From Desulfobacula sp. (GTDB taxonomy: Bacteria; Desulfobacterota; Desulfobacteria; Desulfobacterales; Desulfobacteraceae), in NCBI RefSeq assembly GCF_014237455.1, contig NZ_JABZFL010000051.1, positions 62,001 through 126,000 on the forward strand: a stretch of 64,000 bases of DNA, written 5' to 3'. Each line of letters starts with the position of its first letter. The first letter of the stretch is position 1. Under the pieces are notes generated by a model. It was given only the letters and a program-made list of their open reading frames with translations. It had not been told where the DNA came from and did not search any database. Position numbers and translations under genes: made by a program. This document shows, one piece after another, positions 37,254-46,085 of this stretch.

Positions 37254-38243
37254 ATGAAACATTGGACTGAACCAAATGGAAACTTTATCGTGAATATTCC
37301 GATTGAATGGCAGTATAAAAATGTTGTTTATGAAGATATAGAAGAAAAATCACCGTATAGTTTTGAGCCATATGAAGACTCTTTAGGTTGTTTTCAATTA
37401 AGCTGTTATCCATTGTCAGAAAAGGGGCCTAACCCAAATTTTCCGATTCAAAAAAATAACTCAAAAGTAAAATGGTTAGCATCAAGAATGGATGATAAGG
37501 AATTTGATGTATTACTATTTCATGCACAGGTTGACGATTTGCTTTGCATGGCAAAATACATCTACTCTGCAAAGCTTAGAGATGACAAAAAAATTCAAGA
37601 GCAGATAGAAAAAGTAAAATTAGCACTAGATAGTTTTCGAGTTATACCACAAACTGATAGGGAGTTGGCAAGGCAACTTGATAAACATGATAATTTTTTA
37701 TCTTCATTAACTGCCTCATATGATTTATTAAATAATGCATTGGAATCAGAATCATATATCGAAGTAATTGTAATTTTAGCAAATCAAATTGATGCATTTT
37801 TAAGGTCTTCGATAATTTTAAAAAAACAATTAGAAAAAAAAACCAACAACATTGAAGTAAAATATATTTTCCAGGGAGATGATGAATGGGGAATTAATGA
37901 AAGAAAAATTTACAAAAAGGCTCAGAAAATGAAAATCCTTGATGATGAAACCTTCAAGGAACTTAATAATTTATATGATTTAAGAAATCGTGTTATCCAT
38001 CGCTATATTATTTCTTTTATAAAAACACGTGACATTGTTAAAATTGCATATGACTATTTAATTCTAAACGAAAAGATTCGGTTAATTTTAAAATCCTATG
38101 AAGAAATGCAATATGGAAAAGGATTTGGTATTTATGGTCGTGGATATAGCAAGGATGATGAATTTGATGAAACTGAATATAAAAGAGCTTTCTCTTGGGC
38201 AAATGATAAACATTTAATAGAAAAACTTGAACGAAAATTATAA
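37254..38243 (+). CDS. Hypothetical protein with HEPN-like RX4H motif in the C-terminal half
   Basis: 329 aa; 'LYDLRNRVIHRYI' matches the HEPN RNxxxH motif. N-terminal 'NGNFIVNIPIEWQYKN' region unassigned. Confidence 0.6.
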   Translation: MKHWTEPNGNFIVNIPIEWQYKNVVYEDIEEKSPYSFEPYEDSLGCFQLSCYPLSEKGPNPNFPIQKNNSKVKWLASRMDDKEFDVLLFHAQVDDLLCMAKYIYSAKLRDDKKIQEQIEKVKLALDSFRVIPQTDRELARQLDKHDNFLSSLTASYDLLNNALESESYIEVIVILANQIDAFLRSSIILKKQLEKKTNNIEVKYIFQGDDEWGINERKIYKKAQKMKILDDETFKELNNLYDLRNRVIHRYIISFIKTRDIVKIAYDYLILNEKIRLILKSYEEMQYGKGFGIYGRGYSKDDEFDETEYKRAFSWANDKHLIEKLERKL

Positions 38244-38481
38244 AAAACAGCACAAAAATGAAAATGAATTTTTTATGGTAATAAAAGGCCATCTCACAAT
38301 CAAGCTGCGAAACGAGAATATTGAGTTAAATGAGGGTGAGTTTTACATCATTCCAAAAGGGGTGGAGCACATGCCTGTTGCTGAAAATGAGGTTCATGTA
38401 CTACTGTTTGAGCCGCAAAGCACGGTCAATACTGGAAGCGCTGATTCAGATAAAACCATTAGTACTCTCGAAAGAATATAA
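38243..38481 (+). pseudogene. 5'-truncated cupin-domain gene
   Basis: 'HKNENEFFMVIKGHLTIKLRNENIELNEGEFYIIPKGVEHMPVAENEVHVLLFEP' is a cupin beta-barrel core, but the N-terminal portion is missing and the reading frame abuts the end of the upstream gene. The track start at 38227 is a TTG inside that gene. Confidence 0.65.
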
Positions 38482-38483
38482 TT

Positions 38484-38573
38484 GAATCTGCCGGATATGA
38501 AACAATTATTATTGATACATCAGAGTTTCGTAAAATTGATGGGGGGCTCAGCTGCCTGTCACTGAGATTTTAA
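38484..38573 (+). pseudogene. 3' remnant of an amidinotransferase / dimethylarginine-hydrolase-like gene
   Basis: In-frame C-terminal tail ESAGYETIIIDTSEFRKIDGGLSCLSLRF*, the typical terminal 'DGGLSCLSLRF' with the catalytic-Cys region of this superfamily; no upstream coding frame. Confidence 0.55.
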
Positions 38574-38615
38574 CAATTTAAGAATGAATTAACCGGCAAA
38601 GAATAAGGAGGGCGT

Positions 38616-39338
38616 ATGGCAGAAGAATTAAAGGCGGGGTGTGCTCGACCCACCGGTGGTCCGGTAGGAGAAGAAACAGTTCCTGAACAAACACCTGAAA
38701 AAGACAATGAAAAAAAGGAGATCATGAATATGATACAAGTTGGCAAAAAAGCGCCGGATTTTACTGCGCCAGGCTATCAGAACGGCAGCTTCATTAATGT
38801 AAAGTTATCAGAAAACCTTGGGAAATGGGTTCTCCTGTGTTTTTACCCGGGTGATTTTACATTTGTCTGAGCAACGGAAATTTCAGCAGTTGCTGAAAAA
38901 TATCCTGAATTTCAGAAACTTGGAGTAGAAATTTTATCCATGAGTATTGACAGCATGTTTGTACACAAAATGTGGAATGATCATGAGCTGTCCAAAATGG
39001 TAGACGGGGGCGTTCCTTTTGCCATGCTGTCTGACGCCGGCGGCAGAGTGGGAAAGGCCTATGGTGTTTATGATGAAGATGCAGGTGTTGAGACCCGCGG
39101 AAGATTTATTATTGATCCGGATGGAGTTATTCAAGGGTACGAAGTCTTAACACCACCGGTCGGAAGAAATGTTAATGAAAGCTTCCGGCAGGTTCAGGCT
39201 TTTCAGCTTGTAAGAGAGTCAAAAGGAACACAAGCCACACCATCGGGCTGGAGACCGGGCAAGATGACGCTTAACCCCGGACCGGAACTGGTCGGTAATG
39301 TTTGGAAAGAATGGAAAACCAAAATGGCATTTGACTAA
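38616..39338 (+). CDS. prxU: Selenocysteine-containing peroxiredoxin (TGA at 38868-38870 read as Sec)
   Basis: ORFs 38616-38870 and 38940-39338 are in the same frame. Read-through gives ...[40 protein letters not shown]..., with TGA exactly at the peroxidatic Cys of the Prx 'DFTFVCPTE' motif. SD GGAGG upstream. Confidence 0.9.
38868..38900 (+). promoter_or_regulatory. Bacterial SECIS-like element
   Basis: Starting 10 nt after the UGA: TTTCAGC-AGTT-GCTGAAA (38881-38898), a perfect 7-8 bp stem with GU in the apical loop. An alternative stem is AGCAAC/GTTGCT. Confidence 0.8.
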
Positions 39339-39360
39339 ATAAAAATAATAACAGAATTCA

Positions 39361-39404
39361 GCTGACACAAAAAGCCGATGCGATTTATGGTTTTTTGTGT
39401 CAGC
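39361..39404. terminator. Terminator-like inverted repeat after the peroxiredoxin gene
   Basis: GCTGACACAAAAA (39361-39373) / TTTTTGTGTCAGC (39392-39404), perfect 13-bp stem. Confidence 0.65.
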
Positions 39405-39626
39405 ATAAAAAAATACCCGCCGCCAGTGAACATTGCTTAAGTAAGAATAAAATTTTTGTTTGAGATTTGTGACATTTCCATAAGGTCTGATAATATATAT
39501 TATGTAAACTTTTATAAAATTAACCAAAACAGGCCTTATTTCGGCACTTAACCAAATTATAATCTTGAAATCTCCCCCTTCCGTGTTATATTACAGCTCA
39601 AATAATAATTTTTTGGAGGAACAAAA

Positions 39627-40334
39627 ATGGATCCATACTCTTCAGTTTCACAAAGCGCTGTCCTGGTAAAAACAAATTCTTTTATTAGAAGCGTATACAA
39701 TTGGATGTTCATTGCGCTGTCCCTTACAGGCTTTACGGCATATTACGTATCTCATAATGAAACCGCGCTTCAAATCCTATACGGAACTCCCGGCTTAATC
39801 ATGATATTGATTTTTGCAGAGCTTGGGTTTGTCTTTTTTCTAAGTGCGAGAATACAAAAAATTAAAGCTGCGACTGCGACTGCCCTGTTTACCATCTACT
39901 CCATTTTAAATGGCATAACCTTATCTTTTATTTTTCTTCGTTACACTGCCACGTCTATTGTCTCTACATTTATGATTTGCGCTGTAACGTTTCTTGCCTG
40001 CAGTGTTTATGGAATGGTCACCAAAAAAGATCTGACATCTCTTGGCGGATTTATGTTTATGGGCTTAATCGGAATTGTTATAGCCTCTGTTGTCAACATA
40101 TTTATGCAAAGCTCAGCCATGCAAATGATCATTTCTTATATTGGTGTGGTTGTGTTTATCGGCCTTACCGCCTACGACACCCAAAAATTGAAAACCATGT
40201 CAGCCACAATCCCTAATAGTGCATCAGGGGCAATGATTCGAAAAGGCGCATTAATGGGAGCGCTTACCCTGTATCTTGACTTTATTAATCTGTTTATCAT
40301 GATGCTTTATATTTTTGGCGGCAGCAGAGATTAA
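39627..40334 (+). CDS. Bax inhibitor-1/YccA family membrane protein
   Basis: Seven TM-like segments; 'IGVVVFIGLTAYDTQKLK', 'GALTLYLDFINLFIMMLYIFGG'. Confidence 0.93.
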   Translation: MDPYSSVSQSAVLVKTNSFIRSVYNWMFIALSLTGFTAYYVSHNETALQILYGTPGLIMILIFAELGFVFFLSARIQKIKAATATALFTIYSILNGITLSFIFLRYTATSIVSTFMICAVTFLACSVYGMVTKKDLTSLGGFMFMGLIGIVIASVVNIFMQSSAMQMIISYIGVVVFIGLTAYDTQKLKTMSATIPNSASGAMIRKGALMGALTLYLDFINLFIMMLYIFGGSRD

Positions 40335-40361
40335 TTTCCCCTCACCAATAACTGAGAATGC

Positions 40362-40392
40362 AAACGGGTATCTTTTATAGATACCCGTTTTG
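40362..40392. terminator. Bidirectional intrinsic terminator
   Basis: Perfect 12-bp stem AAACGGGTATCT-TTTAT-AGATACCCGTTT between convergent genes. Confidence 0.85.
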
Positions 40393-40422
40393 TTTATGGC
40401 GTGGCGGCGGCACCACGATTAT

Positions 40423-41760
40423 TTAAATATTTTCTTTAATGCTTTTGCATATATCCTGGCAGTATTTTTCAACCTGACTCTGATCCGGTCCTTCCACCAT
40501 TACCCGAAGCAAGGGCTGGGTGCCTGAATAGCGGATCAATACCCTGCCCGCATCTCCCAGCTTTTTTTCAACGGTTTTAATTGTATCTGCAATTGGCTTG
40601 ATTTTCATGAAATCCGGGCGGGATTTATCCATTTTCACATTCATGAGTACCTGGGGATAGACCGTCATGACGGAAGCAAGACTGGATAATGATCGGCCTG
40701 TTTCCATCATTACCTCAAGCAGTTTTAATGCTGAAAGCATCCCGTCCCCGGTTGTATGGTCGTTTAAAAAAATCATATGACCAGAATCCTCGCCACCAAT
40801 GACAGCACCGGATCGCTTCATCTCCTCAAGGACCTTGCGATCCCCGACATTAGATTTAATATGGCCAATCCCAAGACTGTCAAGCGTCTTACCCAAACCA
40901 ATATTGCTCATGATTGTGCTTACAACTATGTTTTTATTCAGAATTCCCCGCTCTTTTGCAAACTTTGCGCAAACTGCAAGCACCCTGTCCCCTGTAATTT
41001 CGGTACCGTTTTCATCCACAGCGATGAATCTGTCAGCATCTCCATCAAATGCAAGCCCAATGTCTGCCTTTTCTTTGACCACCAGCCGTTGCAGTTCCTG
41101 TGTGTGCTGAGACCCGCAATCATCATTAATATTCTTTCCATCAGGAGAATCATATATAAATCGGGCATCAAACAATTTATCATTAAAAACCATATGGGCG
41201 ATTTTTGACGCAGCCCCGTTTGAGCTGTCAATCATCAGTTTTAATTTTTTATCAAGTTTCTTAAAAGGAAACTTCGCTAACAAAAAACCGGAGTACCTTT
41301 CCAAACTATCTGAAATTACAGCCATTTTTCCAACATTTCCCCGTGGAACAATATTGCTGTTAAGGATATAATCCTCAATTTTATTTTCCTGTTCGTCTGA
41401 TAGTTTTTCTCCCCCATGCTTAAAAATCTTAATTCCGTTATCCTGATATGGGTTATGGGAGGCGGATATGACAATTCCCGCGCCCGCACCTTTAACAGTA
41501 GAACACAGATATGCCACACCCGGTGTTGGTATGACACCGGCCAGCAGGACATCTATACCTGTTGATGAAACACCTGCCGCAAGGGCAGACTCCAGCATAT
41601 CTCCTGAAATCCGCGTATCTTTTCCAATAATCACCGTTTGATAACCGTTCTCTTTGGTGAAAACGCCAACCGCCTGTCCTGTTTTCAACGCAATTTCACA
41701 GGTTATGGGGTATTGGTTGGCAACTCCCCTGATCCCATCTGTCCCAAAAAGTTTTCCCAT
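40423..41760 (-). CDS. glmM: Phosphoglucosamine mutase
   Basis: 'FGTDGIRGVANQYPIT', active site 'ISASHNPYQDNGIKIF', 'DGDADRFIAVDENG', 'RYSGTQPLLRVMVEG'. Confidence 0.94.
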   Translation of the reverse strand: MGKLFGTDGIRGVANQYPITCEIALKTGQAVGVFTKENGYQTVIIGKDTRISGDMLESALAAGVSSTGIDVLLAGVIPTPGVAYLCSTVKGAGAGIVISASHNPYQDNGIKIFKHGGEKLSDEQENKIEDYILNSNIVPRGNVGKMAVISDSLERYSGFLLAKFPFKKLDKKLKLMIDSSNGAASKIAHMVFNDKLFDARFIYDSPDGKNINDDCGSQHTQELQRLVVKEKADIGLAFDGDADRFIAVDENGTEITGDRVLAVCAKFAKERGILNKNIVVSTIMSNIGLGKTLDSLGIGHIKSNVGDRKVLEEMKRSGAVIGGEDSGHMIFLNDHTTGDGMLSALKLLEVMMETGRSLSSLASVMTVYPQVLMNVKMDKSRPDFMKIKPIADTIKTVEKKLGDAGRVLIRYSGTQPLLRVMVEGPDQSQVEKYCQDICKSIKENI

Positions 41761-41785
41761 TTTTTAGTCCTGCCAGATTATTAAT

Positions 41786-42961
41786 TCAGATGATTAATTT
41801 TTCAATCATTCCCTGTTCAATATGAAACAACCACTGACTGCCTTTTTCACACTCATCCGGTTCCAGGCTCTGAACGACCTTTATATATTTTTTTTCTACC
41901 CGATCTATTTTTTTTTTAATAATTTGAATAAATGTTTCGCCCTCTTTATTTAACTGATTGTTTTCACATTTGGTTTTAAAAATTTCATCAGCCAGCTTGA
42001 ACTTGTCCATTGATAGATTTGATTTTTCACAAAAAAACTTTAACCGCTGAATTCTTTCTTCAATACAGCGATCTAAATTATCCTGCATGCCCTTGATCAG
42101 GCCTCTGGAAAAATTATCATAAACAAAAAGCGAACGGATGTGCTTATACCAGAATCTTAAGGCAATAAGCCCTGCAATGTAATAGATATTGTTATTAAAA
42201 ATATGGGTCCCATTTTTAATAACGTAAAAGCGTTTTGGAACGGAACCATCCTTAAAACTGCCGCCAAGTATAAGCTGGTTGTTTTTTAATTCATTTTTTC
42301 TGATAATGGAACCGGCTGCTGTGATACAGCCATATCCTATCCTGACGGGCCCGACAAGCCCACCCTGCCCTCCTAAAAAGATCGGATCTGAATTCAGCAT
42401 GACACCCTGATGGACATCCCCCAGCATGGAAGGCGTGGCCTTGTCCTGATTGGGCGTATAATTAAAATGGACAAAAGAAGACCCGACTTCAGAGTGATTT
42501 TTACGGCTTGTTCCGCCTGCCATAAAACAATCGCAAAAATTAACCAGGCTGCCCAGGGTTACAAATGGAAACAGAATGGTCTGCTTGAGACCCACCGTAT
42601 GGGCTGCATTTGCTTCTTCTTCAAATATAGTGCCTTCTCTTACGTGTGCTCCGGAGCCAACCGAATTGTCACCGGCAAAAACAGCGCCCTTAAAAAAGCC
42701 CCCTTTTAATTTTGTATTTTCGCCGACAAATGTGTTCTCAAGTGTCACCGGTGCTTCATATCCGATTTGAGAATTTCTCATAATCAGGCAGTTTTCTCCG
42801 ATGATCTTACAACCGCCATAAATAATAACATTTTCACTTGAGATTCTGTCCGGATTGACATCCTCTGAGATATAGACGGATTCGGGATTGGGAATTTTTA
42901 TCCCTTTTTTTATGAGTGTCTTAACAATATTGTTTTTCATGAAATTATAAATAATTGTCAA
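41786..42961 (-). CDS. Left-handed beta-helix protein related to UDP-GlcNAc pyrophosphorylase/acetyltransferases
   Basis: Hexapeptide-repeat pattern ('IYGGCKIIGENCLIMRNSQIGYEAPVTLENTFVGENTKLKGG'); upstream of glmM on the same strand. Confidence 0.7.
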   Translation of the reverse strand: MTIIYNFMKNNIVKTLIKKGIKIPNPESVYISEDVNPDRISSENVIIYGGCKIIGENCLIMRNSQIGYEAPVTLENTFVGENTKLKGGFFKGAVFAGDNSVGSGAHVREGTIFEEEANAAHTVGLKQTILFPFVTLGSLVNFCDCFMAGGTSRKNHSEVGSSFVHFNYTPNQDKATPSMLGDVHQGVMLNSDPIFLGGQGGLVGPVRIGYGCITAAGSIIRKNELKNNQLILGGSFKDGSVPKRFYVIKNGTHIFNNNIYYIAGLIALRFWYKHIRSLFVYDNFSRGLIKGMQDNLDRCIEERIQRLKFFCEKSNLSMDKFKLADEIFKTKCENNQLNKEGETFIQIIKKKIDRVEKKYIKVVQSLEPDECEKGSQWLFHIEQGMIEKLII

Positions 42962-43018
42962 TGGGTTGAATTGTCAAGGTATTTTCTCCGGAAGTGTGAT
43001 TTAACCAAACATGAAAAT

Positions 43019-44131
43019 TCAGACAAGGCATCCTCGCGCATCAATCCGCTCTTTATGCAGAGTCCCGCCGGAAGAGATCAGATAGAAGTGATCATACAGA
43101 TTAACGCAGAGGCTCACATTTACCGGGACAATGCTCAGGCGTTGTCCCACCTTTGGCGGAGAACTGCAGGCGCTGACATCAATCCATCCGTGTTCTTCAT
43201 GCAGTCGGGTTATCACGGCATGAGGATGTTCAACCACATATCCCATCTCAAGGTTTTTAAAGCGTAACAGCTGCTTAGCGGAAAGAGCCTTGGATCCGGC
43301 GTCAATAATAACCCGGCCCGGCGTTGTGTTGGAGACAACGGTTGCAACCACGCGTGCTGCACACTCTTCCAAAGTGCAGTGGTCAAACTTTTGAATAAAG
43401 TAATCATTATAAACAGCTGTTCCCACCCTGATTTCATTAATATGGGGGATAAGGTGTGTGTTTTCCAGGGAGGGTGTTGAGCCTGATGATACGATTTCAG
43501 GCTTAAGGCCGGCAGAGCAGAGTGCATCATATACAGGAACCCACATCTGGTTGATCTGTTCAAAATTTTGCACATTACGGGCGCTCTCTCCGTAGAGATG
43601 CCCAAGATACATCTGAATGCCGTCGTATCGCAATGTTTCAAGGTTTTTTGCATATTGTGCAAGTTTTATAATCTGTTCGGGCCCGACAAAGCCGCAGCGG
43701 TGAAGTCCGGCATCAAACATGACCAGAATGCCTATAACAGTATTATAATCAGCTGCTGCAAAAGCAAGCTGATCCATTATATATTGAGAATCCACAGCAA
43801 CTCTCACATTATGTTTCAGGGAGAGTTTTGCAAGGGATTCTGCCCGGGCGTTTCCTACAACAGGATAGGCAACAGTAATATCCACATCATTGATTTCTGC
43901 CATGATTTCGGCTTCACCTGCTTTTGCACAGGCAATGCCCTTTGCACCTGAGTCAAGCTGCATACGGGCTATATAAAGGGACTTGTGGGTTTTGATGTGT
44001 GGTCTGACAGCGAATCCGTAACGGTTTGCATAGTCGTGGATGCGGGCTATATTTTCTTTTATAATATTTTTTTCCACGACAAGAAATGGGGTTGGAATCC
44101 GGCTTGTGATATTAAGTATATTTTTTTCCAT
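43019..44131 (-). CDS. Fold-type III PLP enzyme, D-threonine aldolase/D-serine dehydratase-like family (altered metal site)
   Basis: 'TPFLVVEKNIIKENIARIHDYANRYGFAVRPHIKTHKSLYIARMQLDSGAKGIACAKAGEAEIM' with PLP Lys context 'HIKTHK'; C-terminal 'IVPVNVSLCVNLYD'. Confidence 0.82.
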   Translation of the reverse strand: MEKNILNITSRIPTPFLVVEKNIIKENIARIHDYANRYGFAVRPHIKTHKSLYIARMQLDSGAKGIACAKAGEAEIMAEINDVDITVAYPVVGNARAESLAKLSLKHNVRVAVDSQYIMDQLAFAAADYNTVIGILVMFDAGLHRCGFVGPEQIIKLAQYAKNLETLRYDGIQMYLGHLYGESARNVQNFEQINQMWVPVYDALCSAGLKPEIVSSGSTPSLENTHLIPHINEIRVGTAVYNDYFIQKFDHCTLEECAARVVATVVSNTTPGRVIIDAGSKALSAKQLLRFKNLEMGYVVEHPHAVITRLHEEHGWIDVSACSSPPKVGQRLSIVPVNVSLCVNLYDHFYLISSGGTLHKERIDARGCLV

Positions 44132-44161
44132 GACAGCTCCCTTAGCCTGAAGTTTAAAAAA

Positions 44162-44962
44162 TTACTCCTTTACCAGAAAAACAGACGTATTATTTACCGG
44201 AGGCTTCGGGCGTATGCGCATGTATTCCCTGAATTTATGGGGAAGATCAAAAACAGACCTGTCATCCATAAGTCTTCGCAGTCCCTTTTCATAAATTCGA
44301 TAGGAAACCCTTGTCCCCTCTGGAAGTGATCCTGCAAGATGAGTGAAGATTTCATTCTTGGGATGTGCATCAGCTCCGATCATGACAAGGTGGCACTTTG
44401 GGTCAAGAGGCAGCAAAAAATGGTTTCCCTGAATAATACGAATATGTTCGGTTAATTCAAGGGTTTTAATGAGTCTTGTTGAAAGTTTTGCATATTCCGG
44501 TATACGTTCAATGCCGATCCCTTTAACACCGTATTGTGAGCAAAGACAGATAAGACTTAAAGGCAGAGGTCCGCTTCCAAGAAATACAACACGATTTTCT
44601 GATTTAAGGTTTCCGCCCTTATATTCCATGTGGGCCAGTTCAACATAGTTTGGAAAGAAGGCAAAGTCCTTTATTGCTTTCCAGGGATCAGGGCTCGAAA
44701 CAATCGAATGCGCGCTCTTGATCTCCATTCTCAAACCATAGGTTCTTTTCATGTGGGAAATTTTTTTTATAACCGGCTTGAAATCTGGAGAACACAGCAG
44801 ATCCTGGGCTTCATTATCGTCAATGTCCATAGCTCCAAGACGATTAAGTTTCTCAAGATGGGGACGCAAAACAGGTTCGGGTGTGTTGAATATTTCATCA
44901 TCCGGCAGATGGCGGATGGCTGAATAAATATTCATGAATTCGTTTTTAAATGAACGCTTCAT
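44162..44962 (-). CDS. Nicotianamine synthase/CntL-like protein (copy A)
   Basis: 'FAFFPNYVELAHMEYKG', 'VVFLGSGPLPLSLICL', C-terminal 'PVNNTSVFLVKE' match the NAS family pattern (FPYY.NY..L...E; F(I/V)GSGP(L/M)P; VNS.V.AR). Confidence 0.75.
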   Translation of the reverse strand: MKRSFKNEFMNIYSAIRHLPDDEIFNTPEPVLRPHLEKLNRLGAMDIDDNEAQDLLCSPDFKPVIKKISHMKRTYGLRMEIKSAHSIVSSPDPWKAIKDFAFFPNYVELAHMEYKGGNLKSENRVVFLGSGPLPLSLICLCSQYGVKGIGIERIPEYAKLSTRLIKTLELTEHIRIIQGNHFLLPLDPKCHLVMIGADAHPKNEIFTHLAGSLPEGTRVSYRIYEKGLRRLMDDRSVFDLPHKFREYMRIRPKPPVNNTSVFLVKE

Positions 44963-45861
44963 TCAATAAGCCGTGCAATAATAGTTGTATTGTTGACCCG
45001 CTGGGTTGGGGGGATCTCCGTGATTATTTTAAACCCGTTAATATCATCCGGCTGAACAGGTTTATAGAGGACAGCGCGCATTCCCGTGTATGTCCGGTAG
45101 ATAAGGGGTATACTGTTATTCCCTTCTTGCCGGAGCCCCGCCTTTTTTATAATGGTGCGCAGGTTTTTAAAAATCCGAATCTTTGGCTCTGCCAGTGCGG
45201 CAACAAGAATAGAATCCCACTCCAGTTCCCTGAGCCGGGTCTCATCTCCCTGAATAATGGTAATATAATCCTCAAGGCCCAGGCAGGCAACCACCCTCCT
45301 GGCAAGTGATACGCTGTCAGGCATGATATCAATTCCAATGGTCCTGACCTTATACAGCCTGCTCAGCAGGATTAGAGTCATGGGTACCGGGCCGCATCCT
45401 ATAAATGCCAGAACACTGTCATCAGAAAAATTCATCTTTGCCATCTGATTTTTTATCAGCGTTTTATATCTCGGGTACAGGGGAAATGATTCAAATACCA
45501 CCCAGGGATTTTTTGCATTCAGCAATTGCTTTGCCAGGTGCCTTTCATGAATATCGAAAAATGTTGTATAGCAGGATCTGATCACGGGAAGTTCGTGTCG
45601 GATTGTCGGATCATCCAGAATCATCCCGGCCAGGCCGTCACCTACATTCAGGTGAGCCAGGTCATCAATGATCTGAAATTTTTGGTACAACTCCTCTGGA
45701 TCAAGTGCTGTAAGGGCGTCTATCGAATAGATTTTGATATCTTTGGAAAAGCCCAGAATCAGGGGTTTTACAATTTCCAGGCTTTGTCTGCAATTCAGGC
45801 AGCATCCTAAAAAATCATGTTTCTCAATTTCATGCTCATGTGTAAAATTAATGTCATGCAT
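44959..45861 (-). CDS. Nicotianamine synthase/CntL-like protein (copy B)
   Basis: 'NPWVVFESFPLYPRYKTLIKNQMAKM', 'VLAFIGCGPVPMTLILLSRLY', 'RVNNTTIIARLIE'; 4-nt ATGA overlap with copy A. Confidence 0.78.
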   Translation of the reverse strand: MHDINFTHEHEIEKHDFLGCCLNCRQSLEIVKPLILGFSKDIKIYSIDALTALDPEELYQKFQIIDDLAHLNVGDGLAGMILDDPTIRHELPVIRSCYTTFFDIHERHLAKQLLNAKNPWVVFESFPLYPRYKTLIKNQMAKMNFSDDSVLAFIGCGPVPMTLILLSRLYKVRTIGIDIMPDSVSLARRVVACLGLEDYITIIQGDETRLRELEWDSILVAALAEPKIRIFKNLRTIIKKAGLRQEGNNSIPLIYRTYTGMRAVLYKPVQPDDINGFKIITEIPPTQRVNNTTIIARLIE

Positions 45862-46085
45862 GACAAATTTTTGCTCCTGTTTAATGAGTAAACCAAATAA
45901 AAAGCAAAAGAATGACCCCGTTTAAAGAGAATATAACAATTAACTGTGAATTACCATGCTCCATTCACTTATTGGCATAAGCTATAAAAGCTGACCGGTT
46001 GTTTTCTCCATAGGGATTTATTAATCTCAGGTCAATTGCAAATTGACTTTCTGAAGGTTTGCTTATATAAATTCTTTCTGAATTA

